A program made the position numbers and the translations under genes. Positions 62,940 through 64,000 of a DNA stretch of 64,000 nucleotides are shown here, piece by piece (the first letter of the stretch is position 1; the number at the start of each line of letters is the position of its first letter). Source of the stretch: Facklamia languida CCUG 37842 (GTDB lineage: Bacteria > Bacillota > Bacilli > Lactobacillales > Aerococcaceae); NCBI RefSeq assembly GCF_000245795.1, contig NZ_JH601133.1, positions 122,093 through 186,092 of the forward strand. The letters are read 5' to 3'. Under the pieces are notes generated by a model, which was given only the letters and a program-made list of their open reading frames with translations, searched no databases and was not told where the DNA came from.

Positions 62940-64000
62940 TTATTCCCCTCCAAATTTCTTGACTAAAGTATCTTTGATCACTGAAATCTCGTCATAAGGC
63001 ACATAGTCATCCCCTATAACTTGATAGCTTTCGCCACCCTTACCGGCAAACAACAAAATATCACCTGGTTGACCGGATTGAATCATGTATTGAATCGCTT
63101 CGATCCGGTCCTCGATCATAACATGAACGTGATCATGATGATCACCCAATAGCTCTTGGTTAATCTTATCCACTGGTTCGAAACGAGGATTATCCGCTGT
63201 AAGAACAACCTCATCCGCCCACTTGAAGAGCGTATTTCCTAAGTCAGGACGAGCAGCACTGTCACGATTCCCACCTGAATGGCCGAAGAGAACCTTTAAT
63301 TTTCCTTCTTTATTTTGACTCAATTCACTAAGAACATTTTCTAAGGCATCGGTCGTGTGGGCGAAATCCACAACAATTGAAAACGGCTGGTCTGTTTCAA
63401 TCACCTGCATTCTTCCTGGGACACCGGTCATCTGTCCGGTCTTTTCTATAACCGCTTGCGGGGCATAGCCATAAGAAAGGGTGAGGCAAAGGAAAGCTGC
63501 CAAATAGTTATAGACATTATAGCGCCCAATCATCGGTAAGAAGACCTTAAAGGCCTGATTATCAAAATGCAAGGTAAAACGTAAGCCACTTGGACTCATT
63601 TCAATCTCATCTGCAAAAGCAGTAGCCCTTGGATTCTCTAATGAGTAGGTCGCACTTGCAGCACCGCTAGCTGCTAGCATGACGGAATGGTAGTCATCAT
63701 CAAGGTTGACAATCGCCAGCTTTGGTTGTCCCCCTTTAAAATGCTCTCCTAACTGGGCAAAAAGCAAACTTTTAGCATAAGCATAATGGTCCATGGTTTG
63801 ATGAAAATCTAAATGTTCGCGGGTTAGGTTGGTGAAGATTGCACAATCAACCTCCGTTTGCCATAAACGCCCTAAAGCCAAAGCATGAGAAGAAGCCTCT
63901 AAAACGGCATCCTGGCAGCCCGCTTCAACCATTTCAGCAAAGTAACGGTGCAAGGTCAGGGAGTCGGGAGTAGTGTTAATCGCCGGGTAAAAAGTTTGCC
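62940..64000 (-). CDS. murE: UDP-MurNAc-tripeptide synthetase MurE (5' end beyond window)
   Basis: The frame stays open to the right edge (..QTFYPAINTTPDSLTLHRYF), so the N-terminal UDP-binding part and P-loop are missing. Visible: EASSHALALGR, TNLTREHLDFHQTM, the carbamylated-Lys region, VVDFAHTTDALENVL and FAGKGGESYQ, all MurE motifs. The amino-acid recognition motif reads TADNPRFEP; DNPR is typical of meso-diaminopimelate ligases, while L-lysine enzymes usually have DNPA or similar. This would predict mDAP in the wall, which should be checked because many relatives use lysine. Confidence 0.93.
   Translation of the reverse strand, partial: QTFYPAINTTPDSLTLHRYFAEMVEAGCQDAVLEASSHALALGRLWQTEVDCAIFTNLTREHLDFHQTMDHYAYAKSLLFAQLGEHFKGGQPKLAIVNLDDDYHSVMLAASGAASATYSLENPRATAFADEIEMSPSGLRFTLHFDNQAFKVFLPMIGRYNVYNYLAAFLCLTLSYGYAPQAVIEKTGQMTGVPGRMQVIETDQPFSIVVDFAHTTDALENVLSELSQNKEGKLKVLFGHSGGNRDSAARPDLGNTLFKWADEVVLTADNPRFEPVDKINQELLGDHHDHVHVMIEDRIEAIQYMIQSGQPGDILLFAGKGGESYQVIGDDYVPYDEISVIKDTLVKKFGGE

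Overview
The window is a 64 kb chromosomal segment of a low-GC Gram-positive coccus or short rod of the order Lactobacillales. The evidence is the gene order (valS-folC-radC-mreBCD; murE-mraY-murD-murG-ftsQ-ftsA-ftsZ-yggT-ylmH-divIVA-ileS), T-box and M-box leaders, AGGAGG ribosome sites, a liaFSR operon, and Prp-processed L27. The family cannot be fixed from sequence alone; Aerococcaceae or Carnobacteriaceae is my guess. Most housekeeping genes lie on the minus strand.

Left part (1-12.6 kb) is accessory. A dicarboxylate/amino-acid symporter sits between two ISL3-family remnants. Next is a candidate peptide-signalling island: an Rgg-type regulator, a divergent 48-residue peptide with a signal-like N-terminus, a Sec-secreted peptide of about 66 mature residues, a hairpin, and an ABC transporter with two tandem paralogous permeases. 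After a few decayed small genes comes a prophage or integrative-element remnant (about 8.2-12.6 kb). It has a CI/Cro-type divergent switch with a repeated operator, a cargo gene cut by an in-frame TGA, a convergent membrane protein, and a tyrosine integrase cut by an in-frame TAG. It abuts the 3' end of the tmRNA gene ssrA.

Middle part (12.6-30 kb): ssrA; the liaFSR cell-envelope stress operon with a HesB-like protein and an ECF S component; greA, udk and mltG; a small peptide/HTH pair; an aldehyde dehydrogenase; a DUF1538 transporter with a P-II-like partner; a GntR(YtrA)-controlled ABC operon with two tandem operators; rplU-prp-rpmA behind an L21 leader; and mgtE behind an M-box riboswitch.

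Right part (30-64 kb) is conserved core: mreBCD, radC, folC, T-box-valS, tpx, a hydrolase, ridA, thiI-cysteine desulfurase (4-thiouridine pathway), ezrA, rpsD, nudF-hyp-mtnN, xpaC-telA, T-box-ileS, then the division/cell-wall cluster to murE, which runs off the window. sepF is absent from its usual place between ftsZ and yggT.

Notable local structures include a perfect hairpin between ribosome site and start codon of the HesB-like gene, a terminator-like hairpin that contains the radC ribosome site, two copies of a related long terminator hairpin, and a 39-codon Cys-containing ORF between the M-box terminator and mgtE.
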